A stretch of 64,000 bases of DNA from Microbacterium invictum (GTDB lineage: Bacteria > Actinomycetota > Actinomycetes > Actinomycetales > Microbacteriaceae). The position numbers and the translations under genes were made by a program. Shown here piece after piece: positions 36,493 through 44,086 of this stretch (position 1 is its first letter; the number at the start of each line of letters is the position of its first letter). The stretch is taken from NCBI RefSeq assembly GCF_034421375.1, contig NZ_CP139779.1, forward strand, positions 1,488,001 to 1,552,000, in the 5' to 3' direction. The notes beneath the pieces were generated by a model that was not told the origin of the DNA, ran no database searches, and worked only from the letters and a program-made list of their open reading frames with translations.

Positions 36493-37110
36493 TCAGGCGA
36501 CCGCGCCGAACGACACGGAGGGTCGCGGCGCCGGCGCGGCGACGCTGGCGATCTGCGACACCCGGACCCCCGTCCACGTCGCGAGGTCGTCCATGTCGTC
36601 GGCGGCGACACGCCGGGCCGCGTCGATCATCACGTGCGCACACGCGAGCGCGTCCGCAACGGCATTGTGGTGGGCGAACTCGGCGAACCCCGCCTCCGCT
36701 GCGACGTAGGGGAGGCGGTAGGACGGCAGCTGGTAGACCTTCCGGGCCACCTGGAGGCTGCACACGTAGCGATACGGCGGGCAGTCGTCGCCGGTCGCCT
36801 CGCAGGCGCGCGCGAGCACGGCCATGTCGAAGCCGGCATTGTGGGCCACCAGGACATCGCTCCCCGCGAAAGCGGCGAGGTCACCCAGCTGCTGCGACCA
36901 GGTGGGGGCATCGACGATGTCGGCCGGGCGAATGCCGTGGATGCGCATGTTGATGTCGAAGAAGTGATCGTGGCCCGCGGGCGGGCGGATGAGCCATCCC
37001 GCCGTGGCGACGACCTCACCGTCGCGCACCCGCGCGAGACCGACCGCGCATGCCGAGGCGCTGCTGGAGTTCGCCGTCTCGAAGTCGATCGCGGTGAAGT
37101 CCAGGGGCAC
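36493..37110 (-). CDS. DEDD-family 3'-5' exonuclease, DnaQ-like
   Basis: 205 residues with the RNase T/DnaQ exonuclease fold: ExoI DFTAIDFETANSS (Asp and Glu), ExoII LVAHNAGFDMAVL, and ExoIII HNAVADALACAHV. It ends in a short linker and a probable BRCT-like remnant-free tail. The frame is open to an ATG at 37194, but that would overlap the divergent methyltransferase promoter; the GTG at 37110 gives VPLDFTAIDFETA, the usual family start. It may work in repair or replication editing. Confidence 0.8.
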   Translation of the reverse strand: MPLDFTAIDFETANSSSASACAVGLARVRDGEVVATAGWLIRPPAGHDHFFDINMRIHGIRPADIVDAPTWSQQLGDLAAFAGSDVLVAHNAGFDMAVLARACEATGDDCPPYRYVCSLQVARKVYQLPSYRLPYVAAEAGFAEFAHHNAVADALACAHVMIDAARRVAADDMDDLATWTGVRVSQIASVAAPAPRPSVSFGAVA

Positions 37111-37180
37111 CTCTTCACCCTCATCGTCCTTCGGCCGGGTGCGTCCGAGGCGCGCCGGAGTTCGAGGGATCGCCTCGGCG

Positions 37181-37186
37181 TAGGCT
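37181..37186 (+). promoter_or_regulatory. -10 TAGGCT of the methyltransferase gene
   Basis: TAGGCT ends 6 nt before the ATG at 37193 and supports that start over the in-frame ATG at 37211. Confidence 0.5.
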
Positions 37187-37192
37187 CGGAGC

Positions 37193-37939
37193 ATGGCGAG
37201 CCGCGAGGAGATGTCGACGTCATTCGGGCGTGACGCCGCCCGGTACGAGAGCGGACGTCCCGACTACCCCGCCGAGGCGGTCGCGTGGCTCCTCGAGCCC
37301 GTCGTCGTCCCCGGTCGGCGACCTCGCGTCGCCGACGTCGGCGCGGGGACGGGCAAGCTCACCAGGGCCCTCCGAGAGCTCGAGGCCGAGGTCGTCGCGG
37401 TCGATCCCGATGCCGCGATGCTCGCGGAACTGCGTCGACGCGTCTCCGGAACCCCCGCCTACGTCGGAACGGCGGAGCGCATGCCGCTCCCCGACGCATC
37501 GGTCGACGCGGTCGTCGCCGGTCAGGCGTGGCACTGGGTCGATCCTGTCGCCGGCGCCGCCGAAGCGGGCCGGGTCCTGCGGCGAAGCGGCGTCCTCGGT
37601 CTCATCTGGAACGTCCGCGACGACGGTGTCGCCTGGGTGCGACGCCTCACCGGGATCATGCACGGCTCCGCCGCGGAGCAGCTCGTCGCCGAGGGCGGCC
37701 CGCAGCCGCATCCGCCCTTCGCCTCCTTCCAGAGCAGGGTCTGGGAATGGGGCCGACCGCTCGGCCGGGAAATGTTCCTCGACATGGTCGCCTCGCGCAG
37801 CTACGTCATCACGGCCGGTGAGACCGCCCGCCGGAGCATCCTCGATGAGGTCGGCGAGCTGTTCGACGAGCTCGCCGACGACGGCGTCGTCACCCTTCCC
37901 TACCGCACCGAGGCATTCCGTGCGGTGGCCGCCCGCTGA
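37193..37939 (+). CDS. Class I SAM-dependent methyltransferase
   Basis: 248-residue Methyltransf_11-type enzyme. SAM motif I is VADVGAGTGKLTRAL (about 47-61), the acidic post-I is VVAVDPD, and motif III-IV appear as VVAGQAWHWVDP and GVLGLIWNVRDD. The N-terminal FGRDAARYESGRPDYP resembles ubiquinone/menaquinone-like and trans-aconitate-like methyltransferases with GQAWHW signature. Substrate unknown. A separate promoter drives it, and ychF follows 42 bp downstream with its own box. Confidence 0.85.
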   Translation: MASREEMSTSFGRDAARYESGRPDYPAEAVAWLLEPVVVPGRRPRVADVGAGTGKLTRALRELEAEVVAVDPDAAMLAELRRRVSGTPAYVGTAERMPLPDASVDAVVAGQAWHWVDPVAGAAEAGRVLRRSGVLGLIWNVRDDGVAWVRRLTGIMHGSAAEQLVAEGGPQPHPPFASFQSRVWEWGRPLGREMFLDMVASRSYVITAGETARRSILDEVGELFDELADDGVVTLPYRTEAFRAVAAR

Positions 37940-37967
37940 TCACGTCGGGAACAGGACGCACCGCCGG

Positions 37968-37973
37968 TAGGCT
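37968..37973 (+). promoter_or_regulatory. -10 TAGGCT of ychF
   Basis: TAGGCT ends 8 nt before the GTG at 37982. Confidence 0.45.
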
Positions 37974-37981
37974 GGACTCCC

Positions 37982-39055
37982 GTGGCTCTCACCATCGGAA
38001 TCGTCGGTCTTCCCAACGTCGGCAAGTCGACGCTCTTCAACGCCCTCACCAAGAACCAGGTTCTCGCGGCGAACTATCCGTTCGCGACGATCGAGCCGAA
38101 CGTCGGGGTGGTGAATCTGCCGGATCCGCGTCTGGACGCCCTCGCCGAGGTCTTCCACAGCGAGCGGGTGGTGCCGGCGGCGGTGTCGTTCGTCGACATC
38201 GCCGGGATCGTCCGCGGCGCGAGCGAAGGGGAGGGGCTGGGGAACCAGTTCCTCGCCAACATCCGTGAGGCCGACGCGATCGCCCAGGTCGTGCGCGGGT
38301 TCGCCGACGATGACGTGGTGCACGTCGACGGAGCGGTCAACCCCGCCGGCGACATGGAGACGATCAACGCAGAGCTGCAGCTGGCCGACCTCCAGACCCT
38401 GGAGAAGGCGATCACCCGGTACGAGAAGGAGGTCAAGGGCAAGAAGCTCGACCCCGTCGTGCTCGAGACCGCCGTCGCCGCGCAGGACGCTCTCCACAAG
38501 GGCGTACTGCTCTCGGCCTCGGGGCTGGATCTGTCGCCCATCCGGGAGCTGGGCCTCCTGACGGCCAAGCCCTTCATCTTCGTCTTCAACGTCGACGAGG
38601 CCGTCCTCACCGACGATGCACGCAAGGCCGAGCTCGCCGCCCTCGTGGCTCCCGCGCAGGCGGTGTTCCTCGACGCGAAGATCGAGTCGGAGTTGATCGA
38701 CCTCGACCCCGAGGACGCCGCGGAGCTGCTGGCCTCCACGGGGCAGACCGAGTCAGGACTCGACCAGCTCGCCCGGATCGGCTTCGACACCCTCGGCCTG
38801 CAGACGTATCTCACCGCCGGACCCAAGGAAGCGCGAGCCTGGACGATCGGCAAGGGCTGGAAGGCGCCGCAGGCGGCCGGTGTCATCCACACCGACTTCG
38901 AGAAGGGTTTCATCAAGGCGGAGGTGATCTCCTTCGACGACCTTGTCGCGCTGGGCTCCGTCGCCGAAGCCCGTGCGAAGGGCAAGGCGCGCCTGGAGGG
39001 CAAGGACTACGTCATGCAGGACGGCGACGTCGTGGAGTTCCGCTTCAACAACTGA
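37982..39055 (+). CDS. ychF: Redox-regulated ribosome-binding ATPase YchF
   Basis: Obg-family P-loop protein that prefers ATP and binds ribosomes and the proteasome/60S equivalents. 357 residues: G1 GLPNVGKST at the N-terminus, G3 DIAGIVRGAS, the altered G4 NVDE (replacing NKxD), a central coiled coil, and a C-terminal TGS domain (TYLTAGPKEARAWTI to DGDVVEFRFNN). GTG start. Present at the equivalent place in mycobacteria near ispH and xseA. Confidence 0.95.
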   Translation: MALTIGIVGLPNVGKSTLFNALTKNQVLAANYPFATIEPNVGVVNLPDPRLDALAEVFHSERVVPAAVSFVDIAGIVRGASEGEGLGNQFLANIREADAIAQVVRGFADDDVVHVDGAVNPAGDMETINAELQLADLQTLEKAITRYEKEVKGKKLDPVVLETAVAAQDALHKGVLLSASGLDLSPIRELGLLTAKPFIFVFNVDEAVLTDDARKAELAALVAPAQAVFLDAKIESELIDLDPEDAAELLASTGQTESGLDQLARIGFDTLGLQTYLTAGPKEARAWTIGKGWKAPQAAGVIHTDFEKGFIKAEVISFDDLVALGSVAEARAKGKARLEGKDYVMQDGDVVEFRFNN

Positions 39056-39063
39056 ATCGGCGC

Positions 39064-39735
39064 TCAGTCCGCTTCGCGCGCGGCGTAGACGACCCGGTTG
39101 TCCACGTACGATCCGGCGTCGGAGTCGAAGACCCCGCCGCAGGTGATGAGGCGAAGCTCGTCCGAAGAGACCGCCCCGAACACGGCCGCGGTGGGGAAAG
39201 CGGACTTCGGGTAGTCCGCGGTCTGGGTGACCACATACGTGTGCACGGTGCCGGCGGCATCCGCGACATCGACCCGGTCGCCGATCTGCACCTCGCGAAG
39301 ACGGACGAACACGGCGGGGCCGGTCGGCGAGTCGACGTGCCCGGCGATCACCACCGGACCGGTACCACCGGGTCTGCCGCCGCCCGTGAACCATCCCGCT
39401 GCGTCGAAGTCCGCGGGAACCTCCATCGAACCGTCGGTGTTCAGACCGAGGTCGATGAGCGGCTCGTCCAGTCCGATGGAGGGCACCGAGACCCGCGTCG
39501 GCGGCAGCGCCGTCGCAGCCGGCTCCGATGACGCCGACGGCTCCGGTGACGCCGTCGGCGTCGAGACCGACGGCCCAGGCACCTCCGACACGGCGGGTGC
39601 GGACGCCCCCGCGCCCGCGCCCGCCGTGCAGGCGGTGGCGCTGCCGATCGCCAGGGCCACCACGACCGCGAGCGCGCCGCGCGACGTCCATCCCCCCCGG
39701 AATGGACGTCGCACAGCCGACCGCGCTCGGGTCAT
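39064..39735 (-). CDS. Class E/F-type sortase
   Basis: 223-residue surface transpeptidase. N-terminal hydrophobic helix (about 20-36, ending at Cys36, a possible weak lipobox), a low-complexity Pro/Ser/Ala/Thr region (40-80), then the sortase beta-barrel with catalytic His133 (GHVDS), Cys199 (LITCGG) and Arg214 (DNRVVY). The ATG overlaps the stop of the CHRD gene (ATGA), so the two are one operon. The likely substrate is that neighbour, although no LPXTG/LAXTG motif is seen in it. Confidence 0.85.
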   Translation of the reverse strand: MTRARSAVRRPFRGGWTSRGALAVVVALAIGSATACTAGAGAGASAPAVSEVPGPSVSTPTASPEPSASSEPAATALPPTRVSVPSIGLDEPLIDLGLNTDGSMEVPADFDAAGWFTGGGRPGGTGPVVIAGHVDSPTGPAVFVRLREVQIGDRVDVADAAGTVHTYVVTQTADYPKSAFPTAAVFGAVSSDELRLITCGGVFDSDAGSYVDNRVVYAAREAD

Positions 39736-40445
39736 CGCACGGCGGCCTGCCGGCGCCGAGCCACCACGACCGCCGCGCCGAGCCCGAGTCCCGCCACTCC
39801 CAGGGCAGCTGCGCCCACGCCGAGCGGAGAGACGCCGCTGTCGGCGGTGCCACCGGCTCCGGTGTCCACACCGCCGACGGGGATGGCGGAGAGCTGGCCG
39901 CGCACCACACCCGCCACGAAGTCGACCGTGTGCGAGTCGCCGGTGAATCCGGCCGGGTTGGCTTCGATCTCGGCAAGCGAGAAGCCCTCGCCGCTGTCGA
40001 CGCCGTCGACCATCACGCCGGTGGTGAAGGGTCCCTGAAGGCACCCCGATGACGTGCGCGGTCCGTCACCGACGGGCTCGGGGTTGGGGAACGCGATGCG
40101 CGGGGGCCCCGGCTGACCCGCTGCCGCCTCGTGGATGTGCGTGGCGGTCTTCGCGGGGCTCTGATAGTCGCCGCTCACGCCTTCCAACCGGATGTCGTAG
40201 CAGATGATCTCGAGCTCGGAGTTGATGCGGAACGTGAATGTTCCCGTCGCGCCCTCCTGCCCGGGGGTGACGACGCCGTCGGGATTGACGACCTGGTCGG
40301 GTGTCGCCATCACCGTGAAGGCGCTCGTGAACGTGCTGGGCTCCTCGACCTCGGTCTCGGCGTGCGCAGGCATTGCGACGGCCAGGGCGGCCACGCCGGC
40401 CAGAGCGCCGATCGTCACGAGCCGGGCGGATGTCTTCTTCGTCAT
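39732..40445 (-). CDS. Secreted CHRD-domain protein with C-terminal membrane anchor
   Basis: 237 residues: a signal peptide (1-29, cut near AHA-ET), a CHRD-like beta domain (about 40-190; TGTFTFRINSELEIICYDIRLEGV and THIHEAAAG), then a Gly/Ala-rich linker, a C-terminal hydrophobic helix and a basic RRRQAAVR tail. This is the layout of a sortase substrate, but the sorting pentapeptide is not evident. Two cysteines (ICYD and SGCLQG) may pair. Cotranscribed with the sortase and divergent from the sigma factor. Confidence 0.8.
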   Translation of the reverse strand: MTKKTSARLVTIGALAGVAALAVAMPAHAETEVEEPSTFTSAFTVMATPDQVVNPDGVVTPGQEGATGTFTFRINSELEIICYDIRLEGVSGDYQSPAKTATHIHEAAAGQPGPPRIAFPNPEPVGDGPRTSSGCLQGPFTTGVMVDGVDSGEGFSLAEIEANPAGFTGDSHTVDFVAGVVRGQLSAIPVGGVDTGAGGTADSGVSPLGVGAAALGVAGLGLGAAVVVARRRQAAVR

Positions 40446-40677
40446 ATCCTCGAACCTTCCGATCAGGACGCGCGGTCGCATCCGTTGTCGGGTTCTACGA
40501 GGGGGCCTGCCGATACGTTCATCGACCGCGGGAAAAACTTCCGCCCGAGTGAATGAAAGACCCGCGCCGCGGGTATCCCCTGATGATCGATCGCCGCGCA
40601 CCGGCCGGCGCGTGGCGGTCGTTAGCCTGTGAGGAGGCGAGGTGGGAGACACCGCACGACGGGGCGAGGGGGAGCGG
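40446..40677. promoter_or_regulatory. Intergenic region between CHRD/sortase operon and sigma operon
   Basis: No gene is seen. A near-palindrome GGGAA-AAAC-TTCC (40531-40543) lies in the middle. On the minus strand GGAAGTTTTT followed about 18 nt later by CGTATC resembles an ECF-type -35/-10 for the CHRD gene. On the plus strand a TAGCCT box at 40623-40628 could drive the sigma factor, with GTG 40642 and ATG 40678 downstream. Confidence 0.35.
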
Positions 40678-41190
40678 ATGACCTCGGAGCGGCGCCCCCC
40701 GGATGACTTCGACGCGCGACGGGCGTTCGCCGAGAACGGCAGCGCTCTTCTGGGCTACGCCGTCAACGCGCTCCGCGACCGGCCCCTGGCAGAGGATTGC
40801 GTGCAGGAGACCTTTCTGCGCGCCTGGCGTTCCCGCCACCGCTTCGACGGCGCCCGGGCGACCGAGCGCACGTGGCTCTTCGCCATCGCGCGCAACGTCA
40901 TCGTCGACGCTCTCCGCGCCCGTGCCCGGCTGCCCCGCATCGGGGACGACGCCGAGCTCGAGACGCGGATGGCGGAAGCGATCGACCCGCTGGACAGGCT
41001 TCGCATCATCGAGGGCCTCGCCGCCTTGAGCGAGGCGCACCGGACGGTCGTCGTAGCCGTCCACATCGAAGGCCGGACCTATCAGGAGCTCGCCGACGCC
41101 ACCGGCATTCCGGTGGCGACGTGGCGGACCCGGGCCTTCCACGGGCTGAGAGCACTGCGGAGACATCTCCAGGGAACGGAGGAGGAATGA
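40678..41190 (+). CDS. ECF-family RNA polymerase sigma factor
   Basis: 170-residue sigma-70 family factor with region 2 (ENGSALLGYAVNALRDRPLAEDCVQETFLRAWRS) and region 4 (EAHRTVVVAVHIEGRTYQELADATGIPVATWRTRAFHGLRALR). Regions 1 and 3 are absent, as in ECF sigmas; overall it is SigK/SigL-like. An in-frame GTG at 40642 is also preceded by GGAGG, so the protein could be 182 residues. The stop overlaps the anti-sigma ATG. Confidence 0.88.
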   Translation: MTSERRPPDDFDARRAFAENGSALLGYAVNALRDRPLAEDCVQETFLRAWRSRHRFDGARATERTWLFAIARNVIVDALRARARLPRIGDDAELETRMAEAIDPLDRLRIIEGLAALSEAHRTVVVAVHIEGRTYQELADATGIPVATWRTRAFHGLRALRRHLQGTEEE

Positions 41191-41906
41191 TGCGCACCCC
41201 CGATGACCGCATCGCCGAACTGATGGCGGCGGCGCTCGCCGGCGAACTCACCGAGAGCGAGGCGGCCGAATGGGACGCCCTCCGGCGACGGCGCCCCGAG
41301 GTCGAGGAGGAGTTCCGCCAGCTCGCCGCTCTGTCGAGCCGGCTGCGTGAGGGCGATGTCACGTGGACGGCGCCGCGGGACGCCGACGCGCTCGGCGATC
41401 GGATCTTCCGGGCCATCGACGCCGACGCCGCGGTGCCGTCCCCGACGTCCGCGTCGGCAGCCACCGCGACCACCGTCCGGCGGGCGCGGCGGTGGATCAC
41501 TCCGGCCCTGGCTGCGGCGTGTCTGGCCGTCGGTGTCGTCATCGGCATCGCGTGGCCCGAGCCCCCGGGGGCGACGCCCTCGGGTCCGCCCGGAACGCTC
41601 GGGGCGATCGAATCGGTCGACCTCGACGGGATTCCGGCGGATGTCGACATAGAGGCCGATCTCGTGGCGCACACGTGGGGCACCGAGGCCGTCTTCGAAG
41701 CGACGGGGCTCGACGTCGGGGCCACCTACGACGTCGTGCTGATCGATGAATCAGGTCAGGAATACTCGGCCGGGGCGATGCTGGGGTCGGAGGTGCCGAT
41801 CGAGTGCCGCCTCAACGCCGCGGTGCTGCGTGCAGACGCCGTTCGGATCGAGATCCGCTCGGCCGACGATTCGATCCTGGCGCAGGCGGATCTGCCGGAG
41901 GCCTGA
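41187..41906 (+). CDS. Anti-sigma factor, RskA-like membrane protein
   Basis: 239 residues: an N-terminal anti-sigma domain (about 1-60; DRIAELMAAALAGELTESEAAEWDAL), one transmembrane helix (about 103-121) and an extracytoplasmic RskA-type C-terminal domain. No HxxxCxxC zinc motif is present. The ATG overlaps the sigma stop with GGAGGA upstream, giving stoichiometric coupled synthesis. It probably holds the sigma at the membrane until an envelope signal triggers proteolysis. Confidence 0.82.
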   Translation: MMRTPDDRIAELMAAALAGELTESEAAEWDALRRRRPEVEEEFRQLAALSSRLREGDVTWTAPRDADALGDRIFRAIDADAAVPSPTSASAATATTVRRARRWITPALAAACLAVGVVIGIAWPEPPGATPSGPPGTLGAIESVDLDGIPADVDIEADLVAHTWGTEAVFEATGLDVGATYDVVLIDESGQEYSAGAMLGSEVPIECRLNAAVLRADAVRIEIRSADDSILAQADLPEA

Positions 41907-41981
41907 CGCGGCACCGGGTAGGCTCCTCCAGGCGAATGTCCGGCGCTGAGCGCCCCGCAGCCCCGACTCGAGAGGATCCCG

Positions 41982-42545
41982 ATGCCCGACGTGCAGACCG
42001 TCGCGCGCGACGCGCGCGTCATCCCGTTCATCGACGAGGGCGAGGGCCCGGTCTCGCTGGTCCTCATTCCCGAGCACAGCCTGGAGGGCGACGCCCTGGG
42101 CGCGATCGCCCACTACCTCGCCGAGGAGGCGGGTTTCCGCGTCATCCGTGTGGATGAGCCCGCTGGCGCCGCAACGGATGTGCAGGAGCGCGTCGCCGAC
42201 GTCATGGCCGTTCTCGACCACGTCGGCCTCGACGACACCTGGGTCGGCGGGCACGGGCCCGGGGGCACGGTGGCGCGCGCCGTCGCGGCCTCGTACACCG
42301 CGCGTATCGACGGACTGCTGCTCCTCGGAGCAGAGGAGAGCGAGATCGAGCTCGCGCCCGGCATCCCGGTGCTGATCATCCAGGGGACGGATGACGCGGT
42401 GACCCCTTCCGCGAACGGAGAGCGGCTCCACGCCGCGGCCCCCGATCGGGCGACGGTCCGCACGGTTCCCGGCGATCACCTCTTCCCGATGTCCCACCCG
42501 ATCGAGACGGCGCTGTTCATCGAGGAGTACCTCGACTGGGACTGA
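41982..42545 (+). CDS. Alpha/beta-hydrolase fold protein lacking nucleophile serine
   Basis: 187 residues, shorter than usual (about 250-300) because the cap is missing. The fold is evident from VDEPAGAATDVQERVADVMAVLDHVGL and the C-terminal GTDDAVTP (Asp) and GDHLFP (His166). The nucleophile elbow reads GGHGPGG, with glycine at residue 92 where Ser, Cys or Asp is expected. It may be inactive or bind a ligand. AGAGGA lies upstream of the ATG; a TAGGCT box lies about 58 nt upstream. Confidence 0.75.
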   Translation: MPDVQTVARDARVIPFIDEGEGPVSLVLIPEHSLEGDALGAIAHYLAEEAGFRVIRVDEPAGAATDVQERVADVMAVLDHVGLDDTWVGGHGPGGTVARAVAASYTARIDGLLLLGAEESEIELAPGIPVLIIQGTDDAVTPSANGERLHAAAPDRATVRTVPGDHLFPMSHPIETALFIEEYLDWD

Positions 42546-42560
42546 CCGGGGAGGGTCCGG

Positions 42561-42953
42561 TCAGTCCGTGATGCGCAGGATCACCCGCTCCTGACGGCCG
42601 CGGGCGAAGCGGCTCTCGATGCCCATGATCATGACGTACTCGGCCCCGTACTTGGCGTGGAGCACCTCCGAGCAGCGCTGCACCTCCGCGGGGTCGGCCA
42701 CGACCTCCGCCGTCGCCATCGTGAGCGGCGCGTGGGGGTCGACGTGTCCCATCCGCCCGCTCGGACGCAGGGTCACGGACGGATTGTTGCGCAGCCGCTT
42801 GACCTTCCCCGAGGGGGCCGGCGTCGTGACGACCAGCGCGTCTCCGTCTCGCGCGATCCACACCGGGGTGGACACGCCGATTCCCGTGCGCCGGAACGTC
42901 GTCAGGGAGACGAACGCCTCGGAACCGAGGGCGAGCAGGTGCGCAGAGGTCAT
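42561..42953 (-). CDS. PPOX-class flavin/F420-dependent enzyme
   Basis: 130-residue split-barrel protein of the pyridoxamine 5'-phosphate oxidase-like superfamily. FVSLTTFRRTGIGVSTPVWIARDGDALVV and KVKRLRNNPSVTLRPSG are typical of actinobacterial F420 or heme/flavin-binding members named PPOX class. The ATG at 42953 is preferred over two upstream GTGs, because TAGCGT ends 6 nt before it. Cofactor and substrate undetermined. Confidence 0.82.
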   Translation of the reverse strand: MTSAHLLALGSEAFVSLTTFRRTGIGVSTPVWIARDGDALVVTTPAPSGKVKRLRNNPSVTLRPSGRMGHVDPHAPLTMATAEVVADPAEVQRCSEVLHAKYGAEYVMIMGIESRFARGRQERVILRITD

Positions 42954-42959
42954 CACCAC

Positions 42960-42965
42960 ACGCTA
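42960..42965 (-). promoter_or_regulatory. -10 TAGCGT of the PPOX gene
   Basis: TAGCGT ends 6 nt before the ATG at 42953 and overlaps nothing else; it excludes the GTG starts at 42956 and 42959. Confidence 0.5.
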
Positions 42966-43020
42966 CCGATTCCCAGCGGGAGTTCACCCGAACGGGCCGT
43001 CCGGCTGGCACACTCGGCTC

Positions 43021-43248
43021 ATGTCGACCGCCGACCCCTTCCTCCCTGTCCCTCCGCGCCGCGACGATGACCGCCCGTTCCAGCGGGAGGACCATTCCCG
43101 CGGCGACGAGTCCGAGCCGGATGTCTTCTTCGAGCAGGGCGAGGGGAGCGCGGCGGACAGCGGCGAGCCGCCCCTGTCACCGACGCACTTCCGCACGCCG
43201 ACCGGTCAGAGCGTCGACCCCGAGCAGGACATCGACCCCGGAGCCTGA
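43021..43248 (+). CDS. Small acidic hypothetical protein
   Basis: 75 residues, strongly acidic and Pro/Ser/Gly-rich, with no membrane segment or known motif (MSTADPFLPVPPRRDDDR and DVFFEQGEG are notable). A CACACT box ends 6 nt before the ATG, a weaker version of the -10 pattern seen elsewhere. It is probably a disordered cytoplasmic protein. Gene status is plausible, not certain. Confidence 0.5.
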   Translation: MSTADPFLPVPPRRDDDRPFQREDHSRGDESEPDVFFEQGEGSAADSGEPPLSPTHFRTPTGQSVDPEQDIDPGA

Positions 43249-43329
43249 CTCGATCCCCCCGGCGCCGCACCCGTGTACCTCGCCCCGGCCGGGTTGGCAA
43301 GGGGGCACCTCCTCGCGGGGGTGGCGGAG

Positions 43330-43335
43330 TAGACA
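43330..43335 (+). promoter_or_regulatory. -10 TAGACA upstream of the 109-residue hypothetical
   Basis: TAGACA ends 6 nt before the ATG at 43342. Confidence 0.45.
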
Positions 43336-43341
43336 TGAGGC

Positions 43342-43671
43342 ATGAAGATCATCGTCTACGCCGGGAGTGAGTTCCTGACGGGGGACGAGGTCGCTGCGGC
43401 CCTCCTCGACTACAGTGAATCCCTCGGCGCCGCGCACGCCGCGCACATCGTGGAGATCCCGGTTCGCGAGCCGGACGGCTCGACGATCACCGCGACCTTC
43501 CTGGTCGGCCCGGCGAGCCAGATCGTGGTGAAGGACGCCCCGCTGACGGGTGCCGAGATCTCCGCCCCAGAGGTCGTCGCTCAGCTGAAATCCCTGACGC
43601 GCGAGCAGCGGCCGGTGATGCGGATGGCCTCCGATCCCCGCGAGGGACTGAACTGGGGCGAGGAGTTCTAG
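43342..43671 (+). CDS. Conserved hypothetical protein
   Basis: 109 residues without signal peptide or membrane helix: MKIIVYAGSEFLTGDEVAAALLDYS, then alternating strands and a C-terminal MRMASDPREGLNWGEEF. It looks like a compact alpha/beta domain; I cannot place it in a named family. It converges on the next gene with a 4-bp overlap of stop codons. Confidence 0.65.
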   Translation: MKIIVYAGSEFLTGDEVAAALLDYSESLGAAHAAHIVEIPVREPDGSTITATFLVGPASQIVVKDAPLTGAEISAPEVVAQLKSLTREQRPVMRMASDPREGLNWGEEF

Positions 43672-44030
43672 TCCGACACCGTGGCCGTCTCGTCGGCCCA
43701 GCCGTGAGTGTTGAACCACGCCGCGCGCGCTGCGGCGTCCTGCTCGTCCGACGGGCCCGTGAAGGCGTCATGGTCTGTCAGCGCATCGTTTTCGAGGTCG
43801 ACGAAATCCCAGCAGACCGGGCACACCGCCCGACCGTGAGGAAATCCGTCGGGGAGGGGCGCGGCGACGCCCGCCGGCATGCCGCTTCCTTCGCACCGAG
43901 GCGCATCCGACTGCGCGTCCGACCACATCCTCCCCGTGCCGACACGATTGTGGAGCCCGGCATGACCGATAGGGCGGGTGCAGACGGCGCCGCCGCTCCT
44001 GCTGCGGCACCACACCCTCGCGTTCGCCAT
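43668..44030 (-). CDS. Cys-rich hypothetical, probable zinc-binding protein
   Basis: 120 residues with likely zinc-ribbon pairs: CRSRSGGAVCTRPIGHAGLH near the N-terminus and CPVCWDFVDL in the middle. Such layouts resemble short HNH-like or zinc-ribbon proteins of actinobacteria, but no nuclease motif is clear. The ATG is preceded by a TAGAAT box at 6 nt, and its promoter overlaps that of the divergent glycosylase. Confidence 0.65.
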   Translation of the reverse strand: MANARVWCRSRSGGAVCTRPIGHAGLHNRVGTGRMWSDAQSDAPRCEGSGMPAGVAAPLPDGFPHGRAVCPVCWDFVDLENDALTDHDAFTGPSDEQDAAARAAWFNTHGWADETATVSD

Positions 44031-44036
44031 CCGGCG

Positions 44037-44042
44037 ATTCTA
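44037..44042 (-). promoter_or_regulatory. -10 TAGAAT of the Cys-rich hypothetical
   Basis: TAGAAT ends 6 nt before the ATG at 44030. It shares the TCTAGA core with a plus-strand TAGACA (44041-44046) that may serve the glycosylase gene. Confidence 0.45.
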
Positions 44043-44086
44043 GACACGCGGATGCCGCGTGGCGCCGTCGATGAAAGGATGACCGC

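Noticed and set aside
37111..37194. N-terminal extension of the exonuclease to the ATG at 37194
   Set aside because: It would overlap the divergent methyltransferase's promoter and start; the residues are Arg/Pro-rich and not part of the exonuclease fold.
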